Assembly (NCBI GenBank): GCA_963921825.1
Contig: OY997594.1
Coordinates: 28,130,956-28,194,955, forward strand
From: Erodium maritimum
Lineage: Eukaryota; Streptophyta; Magnoliopsida; Geraniales; Geraniaceae
Length of the DNA stretch: 64,000 bases
Reading direction: 5' to 3'
The stretch's first letter is position 1. Each line of letters opens with the position of its first letter. The position numbers were made by a program, and so were the translations under genes. Positions 1 to 10,746 of the stretch are shown here, in pieces. The notes beneath the pieces were generated by a model. It saw only the letters and a program-made list of their open reading frames with translations, was not told where the DNA came from and searched no databases.

Positions 1-34
1 GATAAGTCCTCGGTCCTATTTAGTAGGAATACAT

Positions 35-77
<43 letters not shown>

Positions 78-1649
78 ACAGACATGTTGCCAAATCCTAT
101 CAATTGGGGGGACATCGAAATCATCCATGTACCTTGGGGTTTCGAACATGATTGGACGTAACAGGAATACTGTAATGGCTTATCTTGGGGATAGAATTAT
201 TAAGCGTATAAGATCGTGGGACAAGAAGCTACTATCTTCAGCGGGTCGGGAAGTCATGATACGGTCAGTACTTACCTCTCTACCGGTTTATGTTATGTGC
301 ATGTTCAGAGTACCCGCTAAAATAGTATCTAGAATTCATGTTGCTCTCGCCTGGTTTTGGTGGGGAAACGTCTAGTCGGCCGATTATCTGGCAAGACTAG
401 GACAAACCGTGCATGCCCAAGGAAGTAGGTGGCATGGCGTTTCGCCACTTATGTGATGTCAATACGGCGCTCCTCAGGAAACAGGCGTGGAGTCTGATTC
501 ATAATCCTCAATCCCTGATGGCTCGGGTTCTCAAGGAAAGATATTTCCCTGATACCGGGTTTTTGGAAGCTCGGCTGAAAGGAAACTCTAGCAACACTTG
601 GGCTAGCATTATGTCCACCCAGGGTCTTCTCCGACAGGGCCTTCGAATAGCCATAGGGGACGGCATGGATACCTTGATTAAAGGGACATCGTGGCTCTTA
701 GGCAGCAACCAGGAGGTGGTATCGACATACCCTACACTAGACGGTGTCAGGGTTGCAGGGCTGATGATCCCTAACCAGTTATGTTGGGATGTCCATTTGT
801 TGAATGGGATGCTCTCCGCGGAAGAACGGGATCAGATCCTCCAAGTCTCATTATCCGATATTCGTAGGAAAGACATTTGGTACTGGGCTTCTGAGAGGAC
901 ATGAAGGTATACTACAAAAGATGGGTACTCAGTACTCGCCCGAGAGAGACATGTGGCAAGACAGAATACGACTTTAGTTACATGGTCACAAATATGGTAT
1001 ATCCCAGCACCACCTCGACTTCTGGTCTTTCTATGGAGGTGTTTGAACAATACCCTGCAAGTGGTATCCAACCTCTACCAACGGTATGTCCCGATATCCA
1101 CTACTTGTGATATTTGTGGTCAGGGCACCGAAACGGTGGAACATTTGTTCCTAGAATGTGGCTTTGCACAAACGTGTTGGGAACAACTTGGAGGTAATAT
1201 GGGTCAACATTCTGGAGGAGGTTTTGTGACTTGGTGGGAAGGAGCGAGTGCAGCAAAACCGAAATATAAGATGGCAGACGTTCTCTCCGTCCTTTGAGAG
1301 ATATGGAAGGCCAGGAACGAGCTCAAATGGGGTAGGACACCTCCAGCAGCTCAAATGGGGGCCACTGGTGATCAGTTCTGACGCTCAGGTCCTTATCAAC
1401 ATGATTCTTCAAGAGGACCCACCAAATTCCTCAGTGGGCACGATTATTCGGGATATTCGTCATCTTCTATCTCAACAAGAGGGCATTGTCTTTCAATTTG
1501 TAAAAAGAACTGCGAACAGGGCCTCCCATTGACTAGCAAGGGGGGCTCGGTCAATATTTGTTCTTCCGTGGACTGACCCTTTACCCGATGCACTCCAATG
1601 TATTCTCAACACAAAAGCTAAATAATATTACACCTTTCGTTAAAAAAAA
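1..1649 (+). mobile_element. LINE remnant: end of reverse transcriptase, zinc-binding and RNase H domains
   Basis: This is the 3' part of a plant L1-type LINE whose 5' side lies outside the window. Frame pieces read DKSSVLFSRNTS at the left edge, then YLGV and the SWDKKLLSSAGREVMIRSVL block that follows the RT palm, then a linker with VGGMAFRHL. The zf-RVT finger follows (PPRLLVFLWRCLNN, CDICGQGTETVEHLFLECG, about 1012-1180), then an RNase H end (VISSDAQVLINMI to FVKRTANRASH, about 1370-1530). The frame changes at about 375-410 and 900, an in-frame stop lies near 1295, and sequence is lost before the RNase H part, so it is dead. It ends in AATAATATTACACC, a T-rich stretch and poly(A) at 1641-1649. 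The same 3' signature recurs in the LINE at 49591. Confidence 0.85.
36..73 (+). repeat. 38-base G homopolymer inside the LINE
   Basis: An uninterrupted run of 38 G sits where the RT frame should run from FSRNTS into VKQTCCQIL. Comparison with the family suggests only a short GGGG-type codon stretch belongs there. A pure G run of this length is unusual in plant DNA, and no-signal G calls from two-colour sequencing chemistry give exactly this look, so an assembly artefact is likely. Confidence 0.9.
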
Positions 1650-2479
1650 ATGCAAATAAAAAAACCAGCTCAATTATTAAATACGATATTTCTGCCAATC
1701 ATATCCTATTGGCAAATAAAATGACAAAAATGTTATTTTGTGAGAGGGATTAGGCAAGAAATTTCCTTGGAGCAGAAGCCAAATCCGGTAGGACCTGTAC
1801 CAGTCTACGATGAGCAAAAGCTGCCTATTGCGTGGTAGCTTCTAATTCTCTGTTTCTTTTTTGTGTCTATATAGACATTTAAGTCAATTATTGTACTTCA
1901 CAGGTTCTATGACCAGAAACAACATTATACATACTCATTTTAAACATAAACCAATACGAAAATTATAAAGGAAAATGTTAATGATCTCATCTAGCCATTC
2001 ACAATAATCAGTATATATTGCATCTTTTGGAACAAAACTGTTACTATGAAGCAAGAGAAAAAACGTTCGGGCGGTTCATTATGCCTATCGTATATGCTTT
2101 TATGTTATTGATTTTTTGATCACCAATACAGATATATAAATCTACCTCTTCAAAGGTTGAAAAGGAGAATAATGTTCAAGCTATAGAACCAAAAAAAAAC
2201 AGTCCAAAATGAACAACATACAACACAAACCACCATAGCCAAGAAGTAAGCCTAGGAAAACAGAGCAGTGACCTTGGACTCGGACTAGGACCAACCCACC
2301 ATCATCCTCATACTAAAAGGCCTGCTCCTCTCCAAAAGACTGAGGTCACAATTCAGACCCTTGAAACTCCCAAGCCACTACACATTCAAGGGTCAATTGT
2401 TTCAAAGCAAGACCTGCTTCTTCAACACTGTCACTTAGCCATAACACACAACAATCACAATGTTCAATCTATCATGAGG
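1650..2479. other. AT-rich intergenic stretch without recognised features
   Basis: I see no open frame of note, no terminal repeats and no known domain here. It separates two retroelement remnants. Confidence 0.5.
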
Positions 2480-3255
2480 GAAATAACTCTTGAAAGTTGT
2501 CTGTGAAGTTCAAGTTAAGTCACTAGGAAATAGAACTATAATTGTTCATTGCCCTGATCCTTTGTTTGATAAGGAGCTGATGAAAGATGGTAGAATATGG
2601 CTGCAGAAATGGCTCTTTTTCATTCCTAGAAAAGAGAAACTCTGTAAAAATGAAGGAAGTTTACTTGGCTTACTATTCATAGTATTCTTTATCATAGGGT
2701 GGGTGAAGAAACCTTTGAGGTCTTCGTAAGTCAATTTGGCACTTTACTTTATACTCACTCCTACAATAAACCATATCTCTTTGTGGATTTAGCCTATGTT
2801 TTAGTCCATACTATAAACCTGAATAATTTTTCTACTGAAATGGAAATTTATCTGGTTCATCATGCTTACACAGTTAGGGTGGCAACAATTATATCTGTTG
2901 TTATTCATGTTATAATAGGAGACCTTCTAAGTTATGCTCCAACTACTCAGTCAGGTAATACTTCTAACTCTAATCTTTTTGTCTCCCTTTTTTGAAGGAA
3001 AGCTCAGATAATTTTTCTAGGAATCATGGTAAATTAAATTCTGATGATTTAGAAGAGAATGTTCCTCTGCGTAATTTGGAGCTACCTCCTTTTATTCCCT
3101 CTGTTGTTCAGACAATTAATTTTTCACAAGAGGACACTCAGGTTTTAGCTTTTCACAACATTATCATTAATGATTCTTATGTTGAGGAGGAAAGAATAGA
3201 GGAAGATGGTGTTTGTTACAAAAAGAAAGAAGTGGTAGTTATACTTGGTCTATGA
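2480..3255 (+). pseudogene. Degraded LINE ORF1-like (DUF4283-type) remnant
   Basis: Three overlapping plus-strand frames (2490-2729, 2699-2995, 2992-3255) read as one decayed protein. The pattern RIWLQKWLFF, then a hydrophobic stretch, then GEETFEVFVSQFGT and AYVLV recalls the DUF4283 region of plant LINE ORF1 proteins (W..LP.HLW..ETF..IG, then ARI.V). The last piece is acidic and continues as a spacer. The likeness is only of pattern, so an unrelated retrotransposon gag-like origin is possible. The frame breaks at about 2720 and 2990. Confidence 0.35.
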
Positions 3256-3295
3256 TATGGAGAAACCAAATAACAACATATAAATGGTAAAAAGA

Positions 3296-4626
3296 GGAAT
3301 CAATTTCCCCTCCCCTCTCTAGATTTTCGCTCCTGCTTCTCTCTTCTTCCTTTCAACCCTAACCCCTTTTTTTGAAGCCGCCGGTGTTAGATCTGGTTTC
3401 CTCGGAAACCAGAGACGACGCCGGTGGCTTCCATCCTCTTCTCTCCTCTTTTTTCCTTTTTTGTTTACTATGTTTCTTCCCCTCTTGTACCCTGTGATTT
3501 CAACCGATTTTTTTGACGCCGACACCTTTGCTTTTCCAGCTTTGCGAGTGGGAGGCGTTTCCCCACCACTCCTAGTGGGGATCGTCGTTTTTTTTGGAAG
3601 TCTTGCTTCAGATCTTCCATAAGTGAAGAGATCTTGGTCTTTTGAGTCCTTCAACCCCAGATCCACTCTATCCTCTTCCTCAATTTTCGGTTGTTAGGGT
3701 TCCGGACCTCGCCGGAGCGCGTGGACTGCCGGCGAGGGGTTTGCCAGGTTGGCGTTTGGTTCTTAAGCTTTATTTGAAGTGGAGGAGCACTCTTCACCGA
3801 GTTGTTTTTGCTTGGATCTATGGCTGGGTTGCAGGTGTTGTTCCAGTTTTCGGGCCCTTCCACTAGGTAAATCTCTTCTCCTTTAACTCCTTTATCTCTA
3901 TTTTCAGAGATATCGGACGTGTCGTTCCCAGTGTTGTCCGACGATAGTTGGGTCCGATTTGCATGCTTGGGAGTAGGGGTTTGTTTGGGGGTAACGCTTG
4001 CACTCGACATCTAGTTTGATGTCGGTTCTCCTCTGTCGGATCGTCTCTTAGTGCTGGTTAGAGGCAAGTTACCTTCGGGTAACGGAGGACCGAGTGGTTG
4101 GTTATCTCCAATGGTTTGGTTTGGGCCTGGCTATTGGAGTTGAAGATTTGGCTGCTTGTTCTTTTCTGGGTACTTGTCTTCTTTTGTATTCTTCTTTTTT
4201 CCTGTACTTTTCTGATTCTGGCCCTCGTTGGCTCTGGTTTTCTTCTTGGTGGACATTTCTACTTGGGTATGAGTCCCTGATCCGGTGTGGATCCTTAGTT
4301 TGGTTTATGGTTCGCTTCAATTAGTCTTTTTAGGTTACTAGACCTTTGTCCCACTCTTAGTTTGGGTGAGTAGTTCTGGTTGGAGGTGCCGATGAAGCAT
4401 TCTCAAGTTGTTTTTTAGGGTTTATTTGGTTGTACTTCATGTATGACATATTCAGTTCTTAGACTACTATTGTGGATCTTGAGGTGTGTCTCAGATCCCG
4501 GGGTTCTGGTGTTTATGTTTGGCTAGGTTGTAATGTGTTTGGTGTGTTTGGAGGGCAGAGCTCTTGTCCTTGTCTTTTTTTCAAAGACCTGGATCTTAAT
4601 AATAATTTGCTGATCAAAAAAAAAAT
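3296..4626 (+). mobile_element. Short poly(A) retroposon, same family as the element at 13291-14935
   Basis: The 5' end (ATCAATTTCCCCTCCCC, then CTCTCTAG and CTTCTCTC) and an inner block GACGACGCCGGTGGCTTCC at about 3415-3433 align with the 5' end of the minus-strand element at 13291-14935. The 3' end reads TTTGCTGATC followed by poly(A), against TTGATC plus poly(A) there. The short frames inside do not form a recognisable protein. No target duplication is visible because the right side abuts LTR-retrotransposon DNA. Shared 5' and 3' ends show that both copies are 5'-complete. Confidence 0.65.
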
Positions 4627-4889
4627 TATCCCACACCGGTGTAAACCTAATAGGAAACCAACAAATAGAGCCAATCATGAAACACAACGCACGCAAGATT
4701 TTAACGTGGAAAACCTTCTCAAGACGAGAAGTAAAAACCACGGGACCCTCTAACTCACTTAATCATCCACTATCAACAATAATGGGTACAACGTCTCTCT
4801 AGACAAACTAGAGGTCACACAATATCTCAACACAACCTAGTGTTGGAACTAGCAACAAAGCACAAGAAAGAAGAAGAGAAATCTCACCA

Positions 4890-6394
4890 ACTTGGTGGTA
4901 CAACTTGCAGCTCGTGTATCTGAAAAGCGAACCGTCGAAATCCAAATTCCGAGAGAGATCCCCAATGCTGCAGAATATTTGAAAAGGGAATTTGAAATGA
5001 AAGATTTGGGGGAGATAAAACATTGTCTCGGCCTGCAACTCGAGCATTTTTCTGATGGTATTTTGATCCATCAATTTGCATATGTTGAAAAGCTCATAAA
5101 ACGCTTTAGCATGTATAATGCTCATCCACTTAGCACTTAGTACTTCAATGGTCGTCCGTTCTTTAGATCCCAAGAGAGATCCATTATGTCCCAAGGAAGC
5201 TAATGAAGGGATACTTGGTCCTGAAGTACCATATCTAAATGCTATTGGGGATTTGTTATATTTGGCACAATGTACGCGACCTGATATAGCGTTCGTAGTA
5301 AATGTACTTGCCAGGTTCAGTTCAGAACCCACTCGACAAAAATGGAATGGTATCAAGCATATACTTCGTTATCTAAGTGGAACTAAAGATTTGGGACTTT
5401 TGTATTCTAAGTCCAGGGGGAGCGCTGGCTTGGTTGGATATGCAGATGCATGATATTTATCAGATCACCTTAAAACTCACTCCCAGACGGGATATGTATT
5501 TACCTGCAATGAGACGGTCATTTCCTGACGCTCAACGAAGCAGACTTTGGTTGCGACGTCGTCCAATCATTCGGAAATTCTTGTATTACATGAAGCTACC
5601 CGAGAATGTGTGTTCCTCCGATCTGTTATTCAGCATATACAAAGCCCAATCGGCATTCCTCTGGAAAATTCCTCTTTGTATTGCTCAAATCAAAAGACAC
5701 TATATCAAAGGAGATAGAATCAAACACATATCTCCGAAATTCCTTTATACTCATGAACTCCAGAATAGTCATGAGATAGATGTCAAACAAATTCAATCTA
5801 GTGAAAATCTTGCCGACTTATTCAATAAGGTCTTACCAACATCTACTTCTGAGAAGCTAGTGTTCAAGATCGAGATGCGTCGACTCAACCAGCAGTCAAA
5901 GTGATCTTGTTAGTCATCAAGGGGAGTAACGATGAGGGGGAGTGAGAATCTTGCGATGTACTCTTTTTCCCTTATCCAAGTTTTGTCTCACAGGTTTTTC
6001 TTGGAAAGGTTTTTAACGAGGCAGCATCAAGCACAACTTCAAGCACGTTTATGCGTTGCACTCTTTTCCTTACAGGTTTTGTCCCACCGGATTTTTCCTG
6101 AGGAGGTTTTTAACGAGGCAACCTAAACTTGAAGCACATACACAGTTTGCGATTTTTTTAATACTAAATGTAATATTTTGCAAGTGGTGGTGACCAAGAG
6201 GGAGTGTTTTAAATTATTGTGATGGCCCCCACCACCATGACTTTTGTTACCTAATTATTGAGGGGGGACTATTTTGGGTGGGTCTCTTGCCTATAAAAGA
6301 CAGAACCCCCTCCAAGGTTTTGACATCCAAAACACAACACCTCCAACCGAGAAATAAAACCTTTCTGTTATCTCTACATTCTCACTTTTATTCT
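4890..6394 (+). mobile_element. Fragment of a Ty1/Copia LTR retrotransposon (broken)
   Basis: Frames across 4890-5904 show the end of a Copia reverse transcriptase (EFEMKDLGEIKHCLGLQL) followed by the YLNAIGDLLYLAQCTRPDIAF block and the RNase H start (GYADA). Non-coding sequence with a purine-rich tract (AAGAGGGAG) precedes a probable 3' LTR beginning TGTTTTAAATT at about 6206 and carrying a TATAAAAG box near 6293. The 5' half (LTR, gag, integrase) is absent and the coding part is broken several times. The LTR seems cut short where the next retroposon inserted. It is an old fossil. The 4627-4889 stretch may belong to the same or another LTR element. Confidence 0.75.
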
Positions 6395-6404
6395 AACCAT
6401 ATAA

Positions 6405-7557
6405 TTTTTTTTCAAATAAAGATTCATTAATCATAATAAACCTTACAAACCATACGAAACAAAGCCTTGCATCCACTGATCGTTTTCGAGAACCCGAGAA
6501 ACGATTAGTGAGATGATAACTCTCGACACAAAGCGACACAACGCCTAGATAACCAACGATCAGGTCGGTCTTTCTTATCGACGGTCCGGAAAGAACCGTC
6601 AATGGAAAGACCCAACCGACCACGCCACCAAAGGTAGAAACCACAACTAGCGGGGACTCATTAGTTAAAGACAAGTCTTTGACGACGATGTTCCGATAGG
6701 CGAGACTTTGAGGAAAACAAAACAGCAGTACAAAGCTACTTAACAAAATAACAACAATATCGAATCTGAAGCAACTCATGGCCAGCCTTCGATGGTCGAG
6801 GCTAAGGTCGAAGCGAGCGGGGGGGTGGACGGCGTCGACATTACAGATCTGATTCGCTTGGGGTGATTGCACGAGACTGACCGGGTGAGCACTGTAAAAG
6901 CAGGAGCATAGCTCGGACTGCGACACTCCGACGGACGATGGGAACAGATCTGCATGTCTGGTCGTAAAAAGTAACATGATAGAGAGAGTCGTCCAAAGTT
7001 GTTCAGGTCGACCTTGTCGACGAAAGCTGAGGTCAAAAGGGTGGAGTTGGTTGCCGGCCGTCGTCGTCGGGGGAGGCCGAAGGAGGGGTTTTGTCGGAGT
7101 GGAGTTGGGTGGGGACGGGTCTACCGAACAGGGATGAAGGAGGGTGGTGGGAGACAGAGCTGGCCAGTAGGGGAGTGGGTGATGGAAGATCTGTCCGGTG
7201 GGGGTGGATGGTGGCAGATCTGGCCAGTGGAGAGCGGTTGGTGGAAGATATTGACGGAGGACGGCCGGGAGAGGTGGAGCTGGCCCGAGAAGGACAGAGG
7301 ACGGCCGGGAGAGGTGAAGCTGGCTAGTGGAGTACGGCGGCGGAACAGGTGTGGTGACGAATGGTGTTGACAGCGGGCAAGAAGGCGAGGAGCATGAGAG
7401 GAACAGAAACCAGACGACGGTAGGGAGAGGTTGTCGGCTTTCATGACCGTCGACGGCGGCGACACAAGGAATGAGAAGTATAAGAGGTTTAGTGTTTTCG
7501 CAGAGAGAGAACGTCTGTTTTTCTAACAAGATAATTTTAGTTCTTTGCACAATTTAC
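6405..7557 (-). mobile_element. Short LINE-like retroposon with poly(A) tail and 10-bp target duplication
   Basis: On the minus strand the element begins at 7557 and ends in poly(A) (T run 6405-6412). It is flanked by AACCATATAA at 6395-6404 and 7558-7567. The sequence before the tail, ATTAATGAATCTTTATTTG, follows the tail style of neighbouring LINE copies. A chance 385-codon open frame spans most of it, but composition (Pro/Ser/Leu rich) and lack of domains argue against a protein. A 40-bp unit is duplicated in tandem at 7253-7292 and 7293-7332. It inserted into the end of the Copia fragment. Confidence 0.8.
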
Positions 7558-7605
7558 AACCATATAAGATTTCCAAAAATGTCATATGTGATACTGATAG
7601 GCATT

Positions 7606-8121
7606 GTTGTAAAAGTCCCCGCCTAGGCCCTAAAATCTGTAAAAACACCCGACTCGCCGTCCCGCCTAGGCCCCACAATATGAAAACCATCGTACTCGCA
7701 GTCCCGTTAGATTAGTCGAAAACTTGGGACTCTAGTTTGTGAAATTGGACATTTGAAAAAGATTTGAAAAGTTGAGAGAGACAATATGTTTGTAATGGTC
7801 TTTAATTTCTTGATAAAAAGAATATGGAACGTGTCCCTATTTGGTGGTTTATCATTATAATTTAGATTTTTACTAAAATAAAGAGTAAAATCAAAATAAG
7901 AGCATTATTTGGTTTAGTTTTTTTGTATTTTATTACTTGATATTTTTTTTATATTATACAAATATAGTATATATTTTGAATTTTTTATTAAATTTGTGTA
8001 ATATATATTTATTAATAATTAAAAATATTAAAAAAAATTAAATCCGTTTAGGCCTCGACTAATCCCCGCTTAATGTTCAAGGGTCCTCACCGCCCGATTA
8101 GCGCCTTACGCTTTTTACAAC
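7606..8121. mobile_element. Non-autonomous DNA element with GTTGTAAAA ends
   Basis: The left end GTTGTAAAAG and right end CTTTTTACAAC are inverted copies. Inside both ends lie CCTAGGCC-type and CCGCCCGATTAGCGCC-type motifs, while the middle is AT-rich. A shorter relative lies at 33416-33568 with the same inner motifs. No clean target duplication is visible, so the superfamily (hAT is possible) is open. Confidence 0.55.
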
Positions 8122-8148
8122 CATGCTGATAGGTCGTTGCGCGTATTT

Positions 8149-9377
8149 TTTTTTTGAGAAGAAATGGTAATATTCATTAATAATAACTTAACTCGGGGAC
8201 CCCACAATGGGGTGTCGCCGTACATAAACCAAACTGGAATAATTGAAAAACAAGTGCATAAAGAGTAAATGTGCTCATTAGCATAATAGTAGGTCGGGGA
8301 TTTGGGACTGCGGTAGCATCCGGAGATACCGATACAGTGTACGCCAACCAAAGGAACTGATCGAGCAGACCAGACGATAGGTAAACAGTGGTGGACCAAT
8401 TACTCCCCCGGTATGTCAGCGTGCGTCGTCCTCCCTTGACTGATAATGGTAGGGCTCCTGAACGCGGGATTGTTGACTCCGAAGTGGTAGGAGAGTAACA
8501 TAACGACTGTTGGTGGTACCCTTGCCACCTATACACCAGGGAGGAGGCACAATCGACCAACCTCTCCCTGGCCATCCCAGCATTCATTCCTGGAGGCGAG
8601 GGTGCTCGAAACCCCCCGCCGCTGCTGAAGACGCCCCGTCTGACGCCGCTGATTCTTCATCCTCTACTGAGTCCTCGTCTGCATCACCCATGAACCCGCG
8701 ACCCGGCTCCGGCGGTCGTTCAACCCTACCCGATTCCTCAGCCGCCACACCCTTCCCCTTCCTTCGGTGCCAAGCAATCTCTTCCGGAGTCTCCTCCGGC
8801 AATCCCTCCGATGTCAAAGTCGACCCCGAGGATATCGGGATCGGCGTCTGCTTCTCCCCCACCGACGTCTGCAGCGAGAAGCCAGCGGCGATGACCAGAG
8901 TCACCCCTACTCCCGTCTTCCTTGGCCGAGGCTCCCTCGCCGGCGTGCGACGGAGGCATGCTAGCCCCGATCGAATCCTGCCCCCCGGAACCCATCCCGG
9001 TTCCTCTCCGGCCGAGAAACACACAACCCGCACCGAGTACACGGGATCGTCCGACAGCCCCTGCGCCGCCTGCACTCCCATCCCCACCATCGCCTCCGCC
9101 AGCATCGTAGACGCAGGCAGCGGCTCCTCCTCCGGATCAGCGTCCGACCGCTCCGTGCCGGAGTCGTACTCGACGTCCGCAGCACTCCTCTCCGGTAGAC
9201 AAGGCCCCCAATGGACGCCCCCGTCATCGGCTTGCTCTCCATCTCCCTCAACACCCGGAACCTCCATGGAAGACAGATGCACTTTCGCAAAACACCAAGC
9301 CCTAGCTAAACCCTAGCAGAGAAAGCAAGGAGGCGCTGCGATACCACTCTCTCCTTTTCTTGTTCGATACGGATACT
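8149..9377 (-). mobile_element. Retroposon with intact ORF, poly(A) tail and 17-bp target duplication
   Basis: The insertion is bounded by GGTCGTTGCGCGTATTT at 8132-8148 and 9378-9394, a perfect 17-bp duplication. Read on the minus strand it starts at 9377 with a leader, has an ATG at 9267, and ends TTATTAATGAATATTACC...CTC plus poly(A) (T run from 8149). The leader contains CTCTGCTAGGGTTTAG; a similar CTCTGCTAGGGTT occurs near the 5' end of the element at 40242-42830. It is much more GC-rich than the flanks. It is either a short non-autonomous LINE or a processed retrogene. Confidence 0.85.
8584..9267 (-). CDS. Uncharacterised 227-residue protein inside the 8149-9377 retroposon
   Basis: An uninterrupted frame begins MEVPGVEGDGEQADDGG and ends AAGGFEHPRLQE. 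I chose the ATG at 9267 because it follows the element's leader; no earlier in-frame ATG is seen in the element. The protein is acidic and rich in Gly, Glu, Ala and Ser, with no signal peptide, membrane span or motif that I recognise. A second open frame in another phase follows it (8177-8587), which may mean one longer ancestral frame was shifted. It could be the N-terminal part of a LINE ORF1, a captured host exon, or a chance frame preserved because the insertion is young. Function is unknown. Confidence 0.4.
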   Translation of the reverse strand: MEVPGVEGDGEQADDGGVHWGPCLPERSAADVEYDSGTERSDADPEEEPLPASTMLAEAMVGMGVQAAQGLSDDPVYSVRVVCFSAGEEPGWVPGGRIRSGLACLRRTPAREPRPRKTGVGVTLVIAAGFSLQTSVGEKQTPIPISSGSTLTSEGLPEETPEEIAWHRRKGKGVAAEESGRVERPPEPGRGFMGDADEDSVEDEESAASDGASSAAAGGFEHPRLQE

Positions 9378-9644
9378 GGTCGTTGCGCGTATTTAAGTTA
9401 CAAGATTTCCAAAAAAATCCCTTTTATTTAATTTGAAAATCTCAAATAAAGCACGGCGTGAGGGTAGGTTGTTGCGCGTATTTAGCTTAATTCGCTGGTT
9501 CTACTCTTCACATGTTACCCACCTCACCACATTTTCCCTAATATAAAGCTCTACAACTTTCACATTGATTACTTCACAACGCACCCAATCGAACAAGAAG
9601 AAGAAGAAACCGAACCTACACCCAGATCTTGCAAACTTCAGAAT
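9378..9644 (+). promoter_or_regulatory. Promoter of the CYSTM gene: repeated CGCG boxes and TATA box
   Basis: Two near-identical 17-mers, GGTCGTTGCGCGTATTT at 9378 and GGTTGTTGCGCGTATTT at 9467, each contain GCGCGT (9385-9390 and 9474-9479). This fits VCGCGB, the CGCG box bound by CAMTA calmodulin-dependent activators. A third copy at 8132-8148 is the far target duplication of the retroposon. TATAAA lies at 9542-9547, about 100 bases before the ATG. A calcium/stress response is inferred from the motif only. Confidence 0.55.
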
Positions 9645-10746
9645 ATGAGTCACTACGATCCGAACCAGCAGCCCCCTGTCGGTGTTCCTCCTCCGCAAGG
9701 TAACAACTCACCGAATCGAGTGTTCATTGATTTGTTTTTGTTTCTGATTGTGGTTTCAAAATCTGATTTTGATTTGGATTTTGGGTACAGGGTATCCCAA
9801 GGACGCTTACCCTCCACCTGGGTACCCAGCTCAGGGCTACCCACAATCTTACCCTCCACAAGGGTACCCTCCGCAGGGAGGTTACCCTCCACAAGGGTAC
9901 CCGCCGCAGCAGCCTGGCTACGCTCCCCAGTACGCCCAGCCTCAACAGAACAACAAGAACGCTGGTTTCATGGAAGGATGGTAACCTCTAAGCTTTTCCT
10001 TGTTTCTTAAGCCCTTGTATCTGATCTTGTGCACTCTAATTAAGTTTTGTCAAAATCTGAAAAGGAAGTCACTTTTCTTGGTGGGTTTAATGAGTTTTTG
10101 TTCATCTGATCTGATTATAATCGTTCAGAATGCCTTTTGATCACTTGGTATCCAATTTTAAGTTTTAGGGTTTCATCCTCTTTCTTCATCCTATTGAAGT
10201 TATGGTTTGTTCTAATGTCAAATCCACAGAAAGTTAGAAGCCAGAGTTTCATTAGGCAGCCTATTGTATTTCAATGTATTTAGTAATTATGCCCTGTTTG
10301 GTTAGGTTATATGTCAGTGTAATTGTATTCTTATAAGACAGTCCATGCCTTAGTACTGGGTATTGTCTGGCATTGCTATGTCTTCAAGGCAAAGGAAATG
10401 TCTTTATTTATCGCTTTTGTTGATGACAGGTTGGATTTCATTGTTGAATGTGAGCTCAGACCTAATTTGATAGATATGTGACTTTAGTCTACCATATAGT
10501 GTTCTGAAAGCAAAAGAATATACCTTACCTCACATGCGTTCTGGAACATGCTCAAATTGTAGGATATATTCCCTTGAGAGCATCTTTAAATGTTTTTGTT
10601 ATTCCAATTGATCTGTCATTATGAATTCATATCTTCAACCTTGTCATTCTTTTTTACATGATCTGGTTGGCTAAATTATGTATTTTTTGTGCTTCTTCAG
10701 TTTGGCAATGCTTTGCTGTTGCTGCCTTTTGGATGCGTGCTTTTGA
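9645..10746 (+). CDS. CYSTM-type proline/tyrosine-rich small protein (WINDHOSE-like)
   Basis: Three coding exons, 9645-9699, 9791-9980 and 10701-10746, give 96 residues with GT-AG introns. The N-terminal half is proline-rich with GYPPQG-type repeats (about residues 15-70). The end reads FMEGCLAMLCCCCLLDACF, the cysteine-rich transmembrane (CYSTM) module. The last exon was found by splicing TG|T across the 720-base second intron. CYSTM proteins are short, membrane-inserted and often stress-induced. By type and place in the gene order it matches Arabidopsis At5g67600 (WIH1), which acts with WIH2 and TRN2 in megasporogenesis. The intact reading frame suggests a working gene. A retroposon has inserted about 270 bases upstream of the ATG. 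Confidence 0.9.

Noticed and set aside
8510-9316. 268-codon plus-strand frame
   Set aside because: It is antisense to the retroposon's own minus-strand frame and has no start context or domain; the leader, ATG and tail all fit the minus strand.
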